NCBI RefSeq assembly: GCF_020734105.1
Contig: NZ_JAJAFR010000013.1
Coordinates: 1-64,000 of the forward strand
Origin: Alkalihalobacillus deserti
GTDB lineage: Bacteria; Bacillota; Bacilli; Bacillales; Bacillaceae_D
Direction of reading: 5' to 3'
DNA length: 64,000 nt
Shown: positions 18,482-27,070 of the stretch, piece after piece
Layout of the letters: every line of letters starts with the position of its first letter
Numbering within the stretch: position 1 is the first letter of the stretch
Program-made: the position numbers and the translations under genes
The notes under the pieces: model-generated
Database searches by the model: none
The model's input: only the letters and a program-made list of their open reading frames with translations
What the model was told of the DNA's origin: nothing

Positions 18482-18628
18482 TCAACCTTTTTTATTGATT
18501 AACTTCCTTCTTAAGTCAGGAGATTGAATATTTTGTAGAGAGTGATCTAGTGATTGAAGTATCAAATGTAGGTCATTTAATGTCTTATCGATATTCTTCT
18601 TATCATTATTTTGTAATCTAGTGCCCAT
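18482..18628 (-). CDS. Small 48-residue open frame inside the operon
   Basis: The ATG at 18628 follows AAAAGAGATTG, and the frame runs 48 codons to a TGA at 18482. The product begins MGTRLQNNDKKNIDKTLNDL and continues as an amphipathic helix with regular Leu/Ile spacing (LHLILQSLDHSLQNIQ), ending in a basic KLINKKG tail. It lies in the 458-base gap between two larger genes, 60 bases after the stop of the gene at 18689-20194 and on the same strand. Function unknown; a small regulator or antitoxin-like partner is possible. The helix periodicity and position argue that it is translated. Confidence 0.45.
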   Translation of the reverse strand: MGTRLQNNDKKNIDKTLNDLHLILQSLDHSLQNIQSPDLRRKLINKKG

Positions 18629-18688
18629 TATTCAATCTCTTTTTTCTTTTATTTTACTTTTTTGTAGCCAGCGCTGTTTCCCTTATCT

Positions 18689-20194
18689 TTAGTTCAGAAA
18701 GAAATCATCTACATCTTCTAGCGATTGTAAAATTTCCTCGTCTGCAACCCCATATTCAATGGCAAGCTTCTTACTATAATCAAACCTAAACATTGCGTTA
18801 CATTCAAAATTAAAGGCCATTTCTGTAATGGTTCCTAGTCTTTCGTACTCTTCTAGAATGGCTTTTACAATCTTCTGGTGTTCATATGAAATTTTATTTA
18901 AGGCTTCGTCATATATTTCTTTTAGTTTAGCTGTGACTTCTTTTTCGTTTTCCGATAAATGCTCTTTCGTCAGATTAATTAATGCACTTGTTGCAAAGCT
19001 ACCAATTAACGTGCCTACGATTGGAATAGGTATTAATGTTTGGCCAACAGCAGCACCTAAAGCAACCATTCCTGACTCCAAGCAGACAATTTGTCCTTGT
19101 GCAACGAATTCGTTTAAATCTATTTTTCCAGCTTTATAGTCCAGGGCTAATTGAGAAACTCCGAAACTGGCAGAAACAAAAGCACTTGCCATCGGGGCTC
19201 CCATACTCGTGAAATTTGTTAAACCATAAATGGAAAAACCAGTTACCCCACCTTTCGCACTTCCTTTTGCAAAGTTGATCCCTAAATCTTTCCAATCTTG
19301 TTCACTATAATGAGAGATGCTTTTGCCTGCTTTATGATTCTTATAGATAAACATGGCGATGTTTAAGCTACCACCAATAGCAGCCCCGATTAATCCTGCC
19401 TTCAACCCTTCTGACATGCTAGGCTTACCATCTTGTTGTGCCTGTTCTCTTTCTTTATCTGCCTTTTTACTAATCTCTTCTTTATTGTCGTTATCCATCT
19501 TATTAATATCATCTTCATGATTATTAACCGTATCATGAGCTTTCCCTTGCTGTACTTCTCCATAATCTGAAATAGAAGGTTTGACAACTTCTGAGAACGA
19601 TTTACCAGATTGCTTTTCAATCTCTTGTACCTTCTCAAGTATCTTATTAATCGTTCTATCATTTAGGTCTGCCGGTGGGTTTCCATCTAAGATTTGCTGA
19701 ATAACCCGATGTGTATCTTTCGGAATTTGATAATACGAACCATCTCTTCCAAATTCAGCGTACTTGTCCATATGTTTTAAAACATGTTCTAAGTTATTAT
19801 TAATTCCATTAATAAATTTTGATTGAACGTTCACACCATCTATTATGTAATCTTCAGGAGCCGTTCTGCCTACCTGATCAAATGTAGCAGAAGCAGCTTT
19901 CCCGTTTATAAGATTTTTTGCATTACGGATATGAACTTCTATTTGTTCAGCAATCTCACCATGTTTAGTTAGATCACTGCCTAGAATATTTTCTGGTTTC
20001 CCTAAGAAGTCTCTAACCTTCTCTAATTGAGCTAAAGCTTCCAATAGACTTTGGTCTTGATGACTAAGTTTTACACTTTCATCATTCAGAATCCTTGTTA
20101 GTTCCTTCTCTAACTGTTGAACTCTCGTTTGATTCAATAAATCAACAGTGGAACCGATCACTTGATCTTTTGCGTATTGAAAAGGAGAAGTCAC
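18689..20194 (-). CDS. Putative PD-(D/E)XK-like nuclease fused to a large glycine-rich membrane domain
   Basis: A 501-residue protein with three parts. Residues 1-70 are a helical coiled coil. Residues 75-165 carry an E...D...QxK pattern: Glu83 in KHGEIAEQIEV, Asp115/119 in PEDYIIDG, and Gln124-Ser-Lys126 in VNVQSKF. HMDKY and YYQIPKD follow. Residues 210-258 are a charged linker (KADKEREQAQQ), then 262-408 is a Gly/Ala-rich hydrophobic region with several possible membrane helices. The C-terminus is soluble and acidic. It begins one base after the stop of the upstream glycine-zipper gene. The nuclease reading is inferred from residue order alone. The same order in the gene at 15382-16683 makes chance less likely. 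Confidence 0.65.
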   Translation of the reverse strand: MTSPFQYAKDQVIGSTVDLLNQTRVQQLEKELTRILNDESVKLSHQDQSLLEALAQLEKVRDFLGKPENILGSDLTKHGEIAEQIEVHIRNAKNLINGKAASATFDQVGRTAPEDYIIDGVNVQSKFINGINNNLEHVLKHMDKYAEFGRDGSYYQIPKDTHRVIQQILDGNPPADLNDRTINKILEKVQEIEKQSGKSFSEVVKPSISDYGEVQQGKAHDTVNNHEDDINKMDNDNKEEISKKADKEREQAQQDGKPSMSEGLKAGLIGAAIGGSLNIAMFIYKNHKAGKSISHYSEQDWKDLGINFAKGSAKGGVTGFSIYGLTNFTSMGAPMASAFVSASFGVSQLALDYKAGKIDLNEFVAQGQIVCLESGMVALGAAVGQTLIPIPIVGTLIGSFATSALINLTKEHLSENEKEVTAKLKEIYDEALNKISYEHQKIVKAILEEYERLGTITEMAFNFECNAMFRFDYSKKLAIEYGVADEEILQSLEDVDDFFLN

Positions 20195-20195
20195 C

Positions 20196-21041
20196 TTATT
20201 GTCCTACCTTTTTATTGATAAGTTTAGATAAGGACAACGTATTGTTAACCAAGCTTCCTATTTCTTGTTTTTGTTCTACAGTGAAATCACTATAATCCCT
20301 TGGCGCCGTCTCGGTAAGTAAAGCCAATTGTTGTTCAATATTAGCTAAATGTAAGGTATTTAGATTAATTAATTCACGAATCTCAATGTTTGCAGCATCT
20401 AAAATCGCTATTTGTTTCTGAACTTCTATCGATTCATTTTGCGCTTGAACTGCAAGATCTTTATTCTTCTTATTTGCAAATAATGCTCCTCCTACTAAAG
20501 CACTTCCCCCTATCGCCCAACCAACTGGGCCTGCCAAAGCTAAGAGCGCTTTTCCAGCAACCATTCCACCTCCACCTGCAGCGAGGGCTCCTCCCCCAAG
20601 CCAGGCAAGGGCTGCTTTTGTTGCCGCAGCGCCTGATAGAGCAGAAATTGCCGTACCTGTTGAGGCTGTTCCAAAAGTCGTTGCTACTGCTAAAGCAGCC
20701 GTTGGCCCAAATGCAGCAACACCTGCACCCATCGCTACTCCAGCGCCTGCAATACCACCACTAAGTTGGTTGGCTTTTTTCTCGTCATACTCAATATCTA
20801 ATATGGCTTGGAATTTTTCCATATAGATCTTAACTTCAGCGAACGTGACATCAAAATCTTTTGGTTTATTAGCCAAAGTATTAACATAGTTCTCAATCTC
20901 TTGAATGGAATTGGAAGAATCATTTCGTATGTCTAGTAATTCAATTGAATTTGTTTGAACAGTCTCTCCCAGTTCTGAATACTGGTTATTTAATTTTTTT
21001 AACGTTTCAAGAGAATTTTTCTTTAATTTTGAATTTAACAT
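20196..21041 (-). CDS. Glycine-zipper membrane protein, first gene of the riboswitch-led unit
   Basis: A 281-residue protein. Residues 1-90 are a coiled-coil helix bundle. Residues 95-189 are an unbroken Gly/Ala hydrophobic stretch with AFGPTAALAVATTFGTASTG and LAWLGGGALAAGGGGM. Residues 190-281 return to a charged coiled coil. Such helix-glycine zipper-helix proteins resemble pore-forming or membrane-damaging proteins and are usually annotated hypothetical. The ATG at 21041 has no ribosome site at normal distance. The only strong one (AAAAGGGGGA, 21078-21088) lies behind a hairpin. The gene is the first after the c-di-GMP riboswitch and its terminator. It is followed by one base and then the next membrane gene. 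Confidence 0.68.
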   Translation of the reverse strand: MLNSKLKKNSLETLKKLNNQYSELGETVQTNSIELLDIRNDSSNSIQEIENYVNTLANKPKDFDVTFAEVKIYMEKFQAILDIEYDEKKANQLSGGIAGAGVAMGAGVAAFGPTAALAVATTFGTASTGTAISALSGAAATKAALAWLGGGALAAGGGGMVAGKALLALAGPVGWAIGGSALVGGALFANKKNKDLAVQAQNESIEVQKQIAILDAANIEIRELINLNTLHLANIEQQLALLTETAPRDYSDFTVEQKQEIGSLVNNTLSLSKLINKKVGQ

Positions 21042-21050
21042 TTGATAGTT

Positions 21051-21088
21051 GAGTAAGTAATTATAACTACTTACTCATCCCCCTTTTC
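21051..21088 (-). promoter_or_regulatory. Leader hairpin between the ribosome site and the start codon
   Basis: On the minus strand AAAAGGGGGA (21088-21078) is followed by GAGTAAGTA, loop GTTATAAT, TACTTACTC (21076-21051), and the ATG comes ten bases later. The nine-pair stem would bring a distant ribosome site close to the start, or hide it. An ATG directly after the GGGGG opens only a three-codon frame. Confidence 0.45.
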
Positions 21089-21114
21089 TAGTAAGCTGTG
21101 TACTTATTAACCAT

Positions 21115-21147
21115 AAAAAAGACCATCCTTAACGTTTAAGGATAGCC
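21115..21147 (-). terminator. Intrinsic terminator of the riboswitch expression platform
   Basis: On the minus strand CTATCCTTAA, loop ACG, TTAAGGATGG forms a ten-pair stem followed by TCTTTTTT. It starts about 20 bases after the riboswitch aptamer and ends about 75 bases before the first ATG. That is the usual place for a riboswitch-controlled terminator. Confidence 0.8.
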
Positions 21148-21162
21148 AAATAAAAACTACAA

Positions 21163-21242
21163 ATTGGCAACCCGACTATCGTTGTCCTTCAGGACTTTAG
21201 ACTCGTAGCTTTGCGTCTTTACCTTTCGATAAATTTGCTATT
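21163..21242 (-). ncRNA. Cyclic-di-GMP-I (GEMM-I) riboswitch aptamer
   Basis: The minus-strand RNA shows the GEMM-I landmarks in order. GCAAA opens P1. Next comes a hairpin TTTATC-GAAA-GGTAAA with the GNRA loop, then the hallmark GACGCAAAGC. The second helix contains ACGAGTCTAAAG with its loop TCCTGAAGGA and returns as ACGATAGTCGGG. TTGCC closes P1. The match to the class consensus (GNRA loop, GACGCAAAGC, CTAA receptor, closing GGGTTGCC) is clear by eye. Class I binds c-di-GMP. Combined with the terminator just downstream, c-di-GMP should switch transcription of the 21041-to-11238 gene run. Whether it acts as an ON or OFF switch cannot be decided by eye. Confidence 0.85.
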
Positions 21243-21297
21243 TTCAATCGTCATATTAAATTAGGTCTTTGGTTCATAATACTTTTATACCATACGA

Positions 21298-21326
21298 ATT
21301 ATAGATAGCTTGTCGTTTTTTGTCGG
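21298..21326 (-). promoter_or_regulatory. SigmaA-type promoter for the riboswitch-led unit
   Basis: On the minus strand CCGACA (21326-21321), a 17-base spacer and TATAAT (21303-21298). The expected start near 21290 lies about 50 bases before the riboswitch aptamer, giving a leader of roughly 250 bases. Confidence 0.6.
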
Positions 21327-21342
21327 ATTGGTTTAATTTTCA

Positions 21343-21375
21343 AAAAATCCTGTCACTTTATAAAAGTAACAGGAC
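21343..21375 (-). terminator. Terminator downstream of the lipoprotein gene
   Basis: On the minus strand CCTGTTACTTTTATAAAGTGACAGG followed by ATTTTTTG. It is a nearly perfect stem about 210 bases after the stop at 21583. It insulates the riboswitch unit from upstream transcription. Confidence 0.7.
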
Positions 21376-21582
21376 AGGTCTTCTATCTCTTATTATGAAA
21401 TTCACTGGCACCATCCGAAGAATGCTAGTTTTTGTCGAATACCCGGTTGTAAGAACATTGATTTGTATATAAAGTGCGTGATCCTACTGGAGTAACCGAT
21501 TACCTTCATATTCTAGGTCACCCAAGACACATTTGACTTAAGCTAACCATTACTACCGTCTTCACATTTCTGGACTTGGACC

Positions 21583-22704
21583 CTAAAAATATGCATACCT
21601 CCACACTAAAAAAAACAGCCAAGCCCCACACCTCAACTCAAACCACACCTCTGCATCCGATCGACGTTGAAACGCTGCTAACGGATTTTCACCATCCTTA
21701 TCAATAAGGAAGTACGTATATCCTTCACGTTCGGCCCCTTCATACATTTCATTCCATAAGTCAGGTTCTAAACCAGAGACAGAAATAAAGTCATCGTACG
21801 TATTCCCACCTGAACTTACGGCGTCAAATAGGGCATGATTTAAATCAAATGGTTCATTTTCCACTTCATGTACTCTCACATGGAACTTTGCTAACACATA
21901 TTCCTGATTATCCCCTGGTTCATCATTGAATTCGTTTCCTTTACGAACCATATCCCAAGCTTCATCGCCACTAATGAGTTCTAGCATTTCAATTTCTAAT
22001 TTAACATCACCTTGAAAAAGGTCGTTATAGGAAAGAGTTACCCGTTCTCCAATTGTCAGTGGATCGTTTCGTGTACCAACTTCATTTTCGTTACCTTCTG
22101 ATGAATCGCCCTCAGCTTCTTGACTTTCTTCTGCTTCATATTTGACTAACAGGTCTTCTGGTGGTGTGTCTGCTGATAAAAGGTTCCGCAACTCATAATA
22201 CGTATCACGCATTTCTTCGTCTTCAACAGTAGGGCTAAAGATCCAGCCTAGTTTGTCTTCATAAATAAAGAACAGCATCTCTTCAAACTTTCCGTCTTCA
22301 TCTTGTAATCTAGTAAGAGTAAGAATCCCCGTTTCTCCTTCTTCTTCATGCTCCATTGATTCAATAATGGCAAACTGATTTAAATCAATCGTTGTGAACT
22401 CAGATTCTTCGCTAAAACCGTTCATGAGATGAAACAACGGTTGAACATCAGGGTGAATGAAATCATCAATCGCTTGTTCACGCGCTTGTGCATCCGCCGT
22501 ATAGAAATGTTGTACGAAGCTTTTAATCATTTGCTCTTCTTCGGTTAGAGTGTTCTTCTCCTCTAACCAATTCACTTCTTTCTCTGTTTCTGCATTTGTT
22601 TGTGTTTCTCCATCCACCTTCTCAATCGATGTTTCTTCACCACAACCCGTTACAAATACTGCTGCAACTACAGCTGACATGAAGAATTTCCCTGCTTTTT
22701 TCAT
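21583..22704 (-). CDS. Lipoprotein with a C-terminal DUF4352-like domain
   Basis: A 373-residue lipoprotein. The N-terminus MKKAGKFFMSAVVAAVFVTG is followed by a lipobox Cys (VTGC), then an acidic linker. Residues 55-190 form a soluble domain with repeated acidic and aromatic residues. A second Glu/Ser linker leads into GTRNDPLTIGERVTLSYNDL, the beginning of a beta-sandwich like the DUF4352 (telobox-like, immunoprotective) proteins. The last residues (RCGAWLFFLVWRYAYF) do not look like the domain's normal end, so the 3' end may be altered by a small indel. It sits alone, with its own terminator, and is anchored outside the membrane. Role unknown. Confidence 0.65.
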   Translation of the reverse strand: MKKAGKFFMSAVVAAVFVTGCGEETSIEKVDGETQTNAETEKEVNWLEEKNTLTEEEQMIKSFVQHFYTADAQAREQAIDDFIHPDVQPLFHLMNGFSEESEFTTIDLNQFAIIESMEHEEEGETGILTLTRLQDEDGKFEEMLFFIYEDKLGWIFSPTVEDEEMRDTYYELRNLLSADTPPEDLLVKYEAEESQEAEGDSSEGNENEVGTRNDPLTIGERVTLSYNDLFQGDVKLEIEMLELISGDEAWDMVRKGNEFNDEPGDNQEYVLAKFHVRVHEVENEPFDLNHALFDAVSSGGNTYDDFISVSGLEPDLWNEMYEGAEREGYTYFLIDKDGENPLAAFQRRSDAEVWFELRCGAWLFFLVWRYAYF

Positions 22705-22785
22705 TTCGTTTCCCCCTATTGAATGTGATTTACATTCTTAGGATAACAAAGTGAAATGACAACTCATTGTCAGCGAACAAATGTT

Positions 22786-23744
22786 TTACTGATATTTTTT
22801 TAACCAGTCAGCAAGCATCTGTTTCATTTTTTCTCGGTATTCAATGGGTTCCATGATCTCTGCATCCATTCCGTATTGCATGATCCATTGCAGAAATTCT
22901 CGGTCATGGTTCAATGTCACCTCAAACAACAAGCTCCCATCTTTCTTTTCCGTTAACTTCGGTGTCACAAAGAGCTCCTCTTCTTTTATGTAACGGGCCA
23001 CATTGGAGCTAAATAACACCTTAAAGTGAATCTTATCCGTTCCTTGGATGATTGACCATGTGTGTTGGAAGTATTCCTTCAAATTAAAGTCCTGTTTAGT
23101 GAATGTTTCCTCCGTTTGTTTCACCTCAAGAAATCGGCTTAATCGAAACGTACGAAACCCTTTCTTCTCATGACAATACGCAATTAAGTAAAAGCGATGG
23201 TCTCTCGGAATTAAATAATAAGGATCAAGCAAACGTTTTGTTGTGACGTCACGACTTTGTGTGTGATAGAAACCTCAATCGTTTGTGGATGTAATATCGC
23301 ATGAATCACTGGTGAGAGGAAGTTGGAATGCTCTTCTTGAAAGGAAGGTGTCCCCATTTGAATAATGGAAACCATTTTCTGAAGAACATCTTCTAGATCC
23401 TTCTTCTCCTTTTGATGAGTCGCCATCACCTTTTCATAGGCGGTATAGAAGTCCGGTGGAACAAGATGGTTGACTGGATCTAAAATCTTCGGCATCATCC
23501 CAAACGCCACCGCCTCCTCCTCTGTCCAATCAAGAGGATATAGAGAAAAGTTACCGACAAAACGATTCCCCTTTCCGTACCCATCACTCATAATCGGTAT
23601 TCGTGCCGCACTTAAAATCTCTAAATCTCGATAAATCGTTCGTTCCGTTGTTTCACACCTGTCTGCAAGTTCCTTTGATTTAATCCCAGGACTTGATTGA
23701 ATGAGATTGATAATCCGGACTAGTCTTATTAGTTTTTCTGACAT
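22786..23744 (-). pseudogene. YafY/WYL-family regulator split by a frameshift
   Basis: The N-terminal reading frame (23744-23211) has a winged-helix HTH (IKSKELADRCETTERTIYRD) and a linker. The C-terminal frame (to 22786) has the WYL-type core (YYLIPRDHRFYLIAYC, FRLSRFLEVKQTEE) and the WCX tail ending YREKMKQMLADWLKKYQ. The two parts join near 23268: the first frame runs on as ITHKVVTSQQN, while the other frame reads YHTQSRDVTTKRLLDPYYLI. One base is missing in GTTTCTATC. With it, the protein would be about 315 residues, normal for the family. A more decayed copy of the 5' part lies at 58380-58780, and the upstream DNA is shared as a three-copy repeat. It could be a sequencing error rather than true decay. 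Confidence 0.8.
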
Positions 23745-23769
23745 GGAGAGGACTTCCTTTCTATTACTC

Positions 23770-24096
23770 TATTATGCACCAGAACCTATTTTTACCATTT
23801 TACCAATTAACTTGATGAATAACTAATATTATTGTGTTATTTCAAATTTAGTTCACCAGTTTGAAAGTCCTAGTCTTCCTTACAGAAAAATAGCTGCATC
23901 TTGTACATGCGACAAATGCTAAATACACACCTGTTGGTAAAGTGCATCCACTTGGTAGAAGCTCCTTATCGAAAGGCAACCAAAGCGTATATGTGTTCAA
24001 AAAAAATGACCTCAATTTTCTGAGATCATTTTTCGGAATTTATCAACAATAGTATCTAATTGTGGAATATCCTATCTATTCTATTGAATACTAAAG
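23770..24096. repeat. Dispersed ~310-bp repeat, copy A
   Basis: This stretch upstream of the YafY regulator recurs with small changes at 35401-35712 and 58815-59110. Shared phrases include CCAATTAACTTGATGAATAA, CCTGTTGGTAAAGTGCATCC and AAAGCGTATATGTGTTC. It contains a stem (AATGACCTCA...TGAGATCATT) near 24005-24035. No open frame spans all three copies. Confidence 0.8.
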
Positions 24097-24131
24097 AAAC
24101 GCGTCCCTTCTCCTTCGTTCCTTTTTAACCC

Positions 24132-25506
24132 TCAAACTTGAATTTCCAAATCAACCTTTAGTAACGGTGTTTCTACTTCAACGCCTAGATTGTTTAATAG
24201 TTTTACGAGCGTTTTCATTGCACTAAGTGGATTGATTTTCGTTTCAATGTAGTATGTCTCGCCGGTTAAGACCGATTCGTATGTATGGATTGAGGCGAAT
24301 TTCTTTCGATTCTTATGGACTGGTTGAAACGCTATTGCATAGCGATTTCCTCTATTTCCTCCTCCAAGAATAAACCCTTCTTCCACTAACTCACGAAGTG
24401 GGAGACCATTTTCTTCAATCCACAGTAATGTCTTTTTCCAAAGGGTTGGAACGTTATCACCCTTAATCACCGTTTCTTCGTCCTTATGATTAATAAGTAA
24501 ATAAAGCTCGTCCCACCTTTTATGAATGGTTCGTTGGAATGCTGGTGAGAAATTCCATATTTCTTCTATATCGTTTTCTTCGTTTAGGATCCATTTTATT
24601 GTTCTGAAGACGTCGCTATATTTCTTATTAACAACAGAGTTAACATACTGTCTCTCTTCACTTTCCTCTTCATTCGAGATTCTCGTTATTGCATTAAACA
24701 CATCTTCAAAGCGATCATAAATGGAGCGAACCAACGTACGTTCTTCTTCTATTGTAGCTAATTTTTCCCGGTTCCCTTTGTATGGCATCCGTAACGCATC
24801 TAAATACTAATGATCGGTTTAGCGTGAGTATTCAGGTCGGGGTTTTCCAGGCAAGGCATTAAAACAATATCTACTAATTGCTGATAGTCAATTCCAATCC
24901 ATTTTGAACTCCCAAAGGTAGATTCATTTGAGTCTTTCATTTGGCTTTTGGGCACTAACCCTACCAGAAGGAAGGTTTCATCTTGGAATGTCTCCTCAAA
25001 CTTCCTCAAGTATTTATTGCATTGATTCACATCAACTCTTGCATATACCTTTTGCTCGATAGCAAGGATTAGCTTTTTCTCCCCACTAGGTTGATGTTCA
25101 TCCACGATATTCACTTTAAAAAATACATCCAGTCTTCCTTTTTGATCATTCTGTTCTCTCTCATCACTTGATTCTAATTCGTTTATATCCAGTTTATTAA
25201 TATCTTTTTCGGCTACTACCTCCGGATTTCGAATTGATCTACATTTAGCATCGCAATATCTGTAATGTTATCAATATTTTCATCAGCGGAATCGGCCACA
25301 GCCATTAAGAACCTCTGAAAAGGATAGTACCCAAGCATATGTCTTTCTGTAGGATCCAAAAGCCACGACATGAACCTTGAATGCCACGTTTCTAAATGAG
25401 TTGCTCCAACAACATGGAAAACATTTGGACGATCAATCAAAAATTTTAGTGCAACAAATTCTTTATCCATCGTTAATTCATAGAGCATTCGTTTTAAAGA
25501 TTTCAT
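24132..25506 (-). pseudogene. PDDEXK_4-like nuclease gene broken by two frameshifts
   Basis: Three consecutive frames make one protein of about 455 residues. The first (25506-25216) reads HLETWHSRFMSWLLDPTERH, typical of the PD-(D/E)XK family PDDEXK_4. It ends by frameshift at QFEIRR, while the next frame continues PEVVAEKDINKLDINE. That middle part contains GRLDVFFKV and LILAIEQKVYARVDVNQC, which give the Asp and ExK of the nuclease core. A second frameshift near 24795 joins PIIS to LDALRMPYKGNREKL. The C-terminal part is helical and ends VETPLLKVDLEIQV. Most members are defence-related or orphan nucleases. Either real decay or two sequencing errors could explain the breaks. Confidence 0.72.
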
Positions 25507-25625
25507 CTTTCATTTCCCCCAATTGTGTATATAATAAGTTAGAGTACTACCGATCACGGTGCAGCGATACCTGACTACAGAGGTTATATAGTTATCCGTC
25601 TAATGAAACTGTTAAAAGCTAACAT

Positions 25626-26237
25626 TTATACCTTCAACTGCTTATTCCAACACGGACTATATTCACCTATCATCTGTACCTCCAGCTCTTTTATTTCATC
25701 TATATTCTCCAACGACAGTGTGTAAAATCCTATCTTCTGTGTGTGCTTAGCCTCTGTGATAAGTGCATTTAAGTGACAGTTTGTTGATTGGCCATCTTTA
25801 TAGCAATTTTTCGGAGCAATTCTACCATAGCCACTGTTTACTCTTTTCTTGTAGGCATCTAGGCAACGTCCAATGTAAACCAGCTCACCTTCAACGGTAT
25901 AGGCATAGATTCCGCTATCATGGATAATTTCTGGATCTTGAATGAAAAATTGACTATACGTTAAGTCTCCATACGGATTTAGAAACGATTGATAGAATAA
26001 GTCCCGTTTTTGCTTTAACATGTTAAGAAACTCTCCTAGTGGAACATCTAAGTAACTAGAATATAGCTGTTCGCACTGATCCTTCAATGATTGATAGCGG
26101 CGATGTGCAATCGTCTCTCTTACTGTTTTGTTGTTCTTTTTCGCAAATAGGTTCGTTTCCTCTTCTGTTTTAAACAAAAGAGGAACATATTTAAATGATA
26201 GCTTCTTGTCATCTACTTCTAGTACGAGTTCCTTCAT
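25626..26237 (-). CDS. GIY-YIG domain protein
   Basis: A 203-residue protein. Residues 1-100 are a helical N-terminal part of unknown use. Residues 107-200 are a GIY-YIG domain: SGIYAYTVEGELVYIGRC has both motif halves (GIY at 109-111, YIG at 121-123) and the Arg that follows. HLNALITEAKHTQKIGFYTL and KELEVQMIGEYSPCWNKQL match the distal part with the Glu. GIY-YIG domains cut DNA in repair, restriction and homing enzymes. Upstream lie decayed DUF2075 sequences; DUF2075 helicases are sometimes linked to GIY-YIG domains, so the two may once have belonged together. Start ATG after GGAGGGAGTTATTTTC. Confidence 0.8.
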   Translation of the reverse strand: MKELVLEVDDKKLSFKYVPLLFKTEEETNLFAKKNNKTVRETIAHRRYQSLKDQCEQLYSSYLDVPLGEFLNMLKQKRDLFYQSFLNPYGDLTYSQFFIQDPEIIHDSGIYAYTVEGELVYIGRCLDAYKKRVNSGYGRIAPKNCYKDGQSTNCHLNALITEAKHTQKIGFYTLSLENIDEIKELEVQMIGEYSPCWNKQLKV

Positions 26238-26364
26238 TGAAAATAACTCCCTCCTTCTGTTGTATCTTTATTGTATTATATTAGTTTGACACAAGTCTGT
26301 CAGCGAACGAATGTTCAAGAAAATTTTTTTACTGTTCTTTTGGTTATTTGTTGTATAGCTTTAA

Positions 26365-26470
26365 CTAGCTTTCAATCGACTCTTTCATCGTATCCCGGTA
26401 CTTATTTGGTTCAAGGTTCTCCGCCTCTTACCATACTGCACCACAGTGCCTGTAACATTACAGTAAAGTT
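26365..26470 (-). pseudogene. Tail fragment of a WYL/YafY-type regulator
   Basis: The minus strand ends EAENLEPNKYRDTMKESIES before a TAG at 26365. This matches in style the tail EIMEPIEYREKMKQMLAD of the regulator at 22786. Upstream the frame breaks within about 30 codons. The downstream TGTTC...GCTGACA words also resemble those after 22786. Confidence 0.45.
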
Positions 26471-26524
26471 TTTCTCTGCTAGCACAAAATTTTCCATATC
26501 TTCACCTAATACCTTCTCGCTATT

Positions 26525-27040
26525 CTAAAAGTCGATTTCGTAATGCTTCATCACTAGCATATAGATATAGTCCTTTTATGCACGCTTCATTAACACATTG
26601 ACTGAATTTAAAATGATTCGTTCTTTTGCTGCTTTAACAATCTTAATACCCTCTGTGCCTGTAAAAACTCCTAAATCTTTATATTGATCTAATTCAACAA
26701 CTAATTGATCACTTTGCTCATCAAAAGTATTGACGGACCTAGAATGACACCTACATAATTTAAATCAAATCCCTGTATCGTATAAATTGAACCAGCTTCG
26801 TATACAGTTAATGCTTGGCCCAAGTTTATTTACTATTAGTTATGTTCCATGGAATTTGATAATCCCCGTTATCTTCCTTGATATAGTAAATACCTCCATC
26901 TTTTTTATGTAGATAATCGAACGTCGATATGACACGACTCAAACCATGGCGTTCATTCTTCTTTTTAATAGCTTCATGCATTTCTTTAAGCGACCCAAAG
27001 ACTTTAAATTCGTAATCCTCGTCAACAGGTAGTGGAGCGT
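26525..27040 (-). pseudogene. Remnant of a DUF2075 helicase-like protein
   Basis: Fragments in shifting frames give EDYEFKVFGSLKEMHEAIKK, then RVISTFDYLHKKDGG, then LTVYEAGSIYTIQGFDLNYV and GVILGPS, and finally ERIILNSVNVLMKRA and GLYLYASDEALRNRL. This is the C-terminal half of DUF2075 (Schlafen-like/AAA) proteins, where the phrase around TIQGFDLNYVGVI is highly conserved. At least three frameshifts or stops are present, so no function is left. The 5' side is cut a few bases before the tRNA-Gln fragment at 27071. Confidence 0.7.
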
Positions 27041-27070
27041 AGGGAGATTACGTCTAAGTCGTCAAACATT

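Noticed and set aside
20390-20764. 124-codon plus-strand frame rich in Leu and Gln
   Set aside because: Antisense to the Gly/Ala-rich codons of the glycine-zipper gene; GC-rich alanine codons avoid stops on the other strand.
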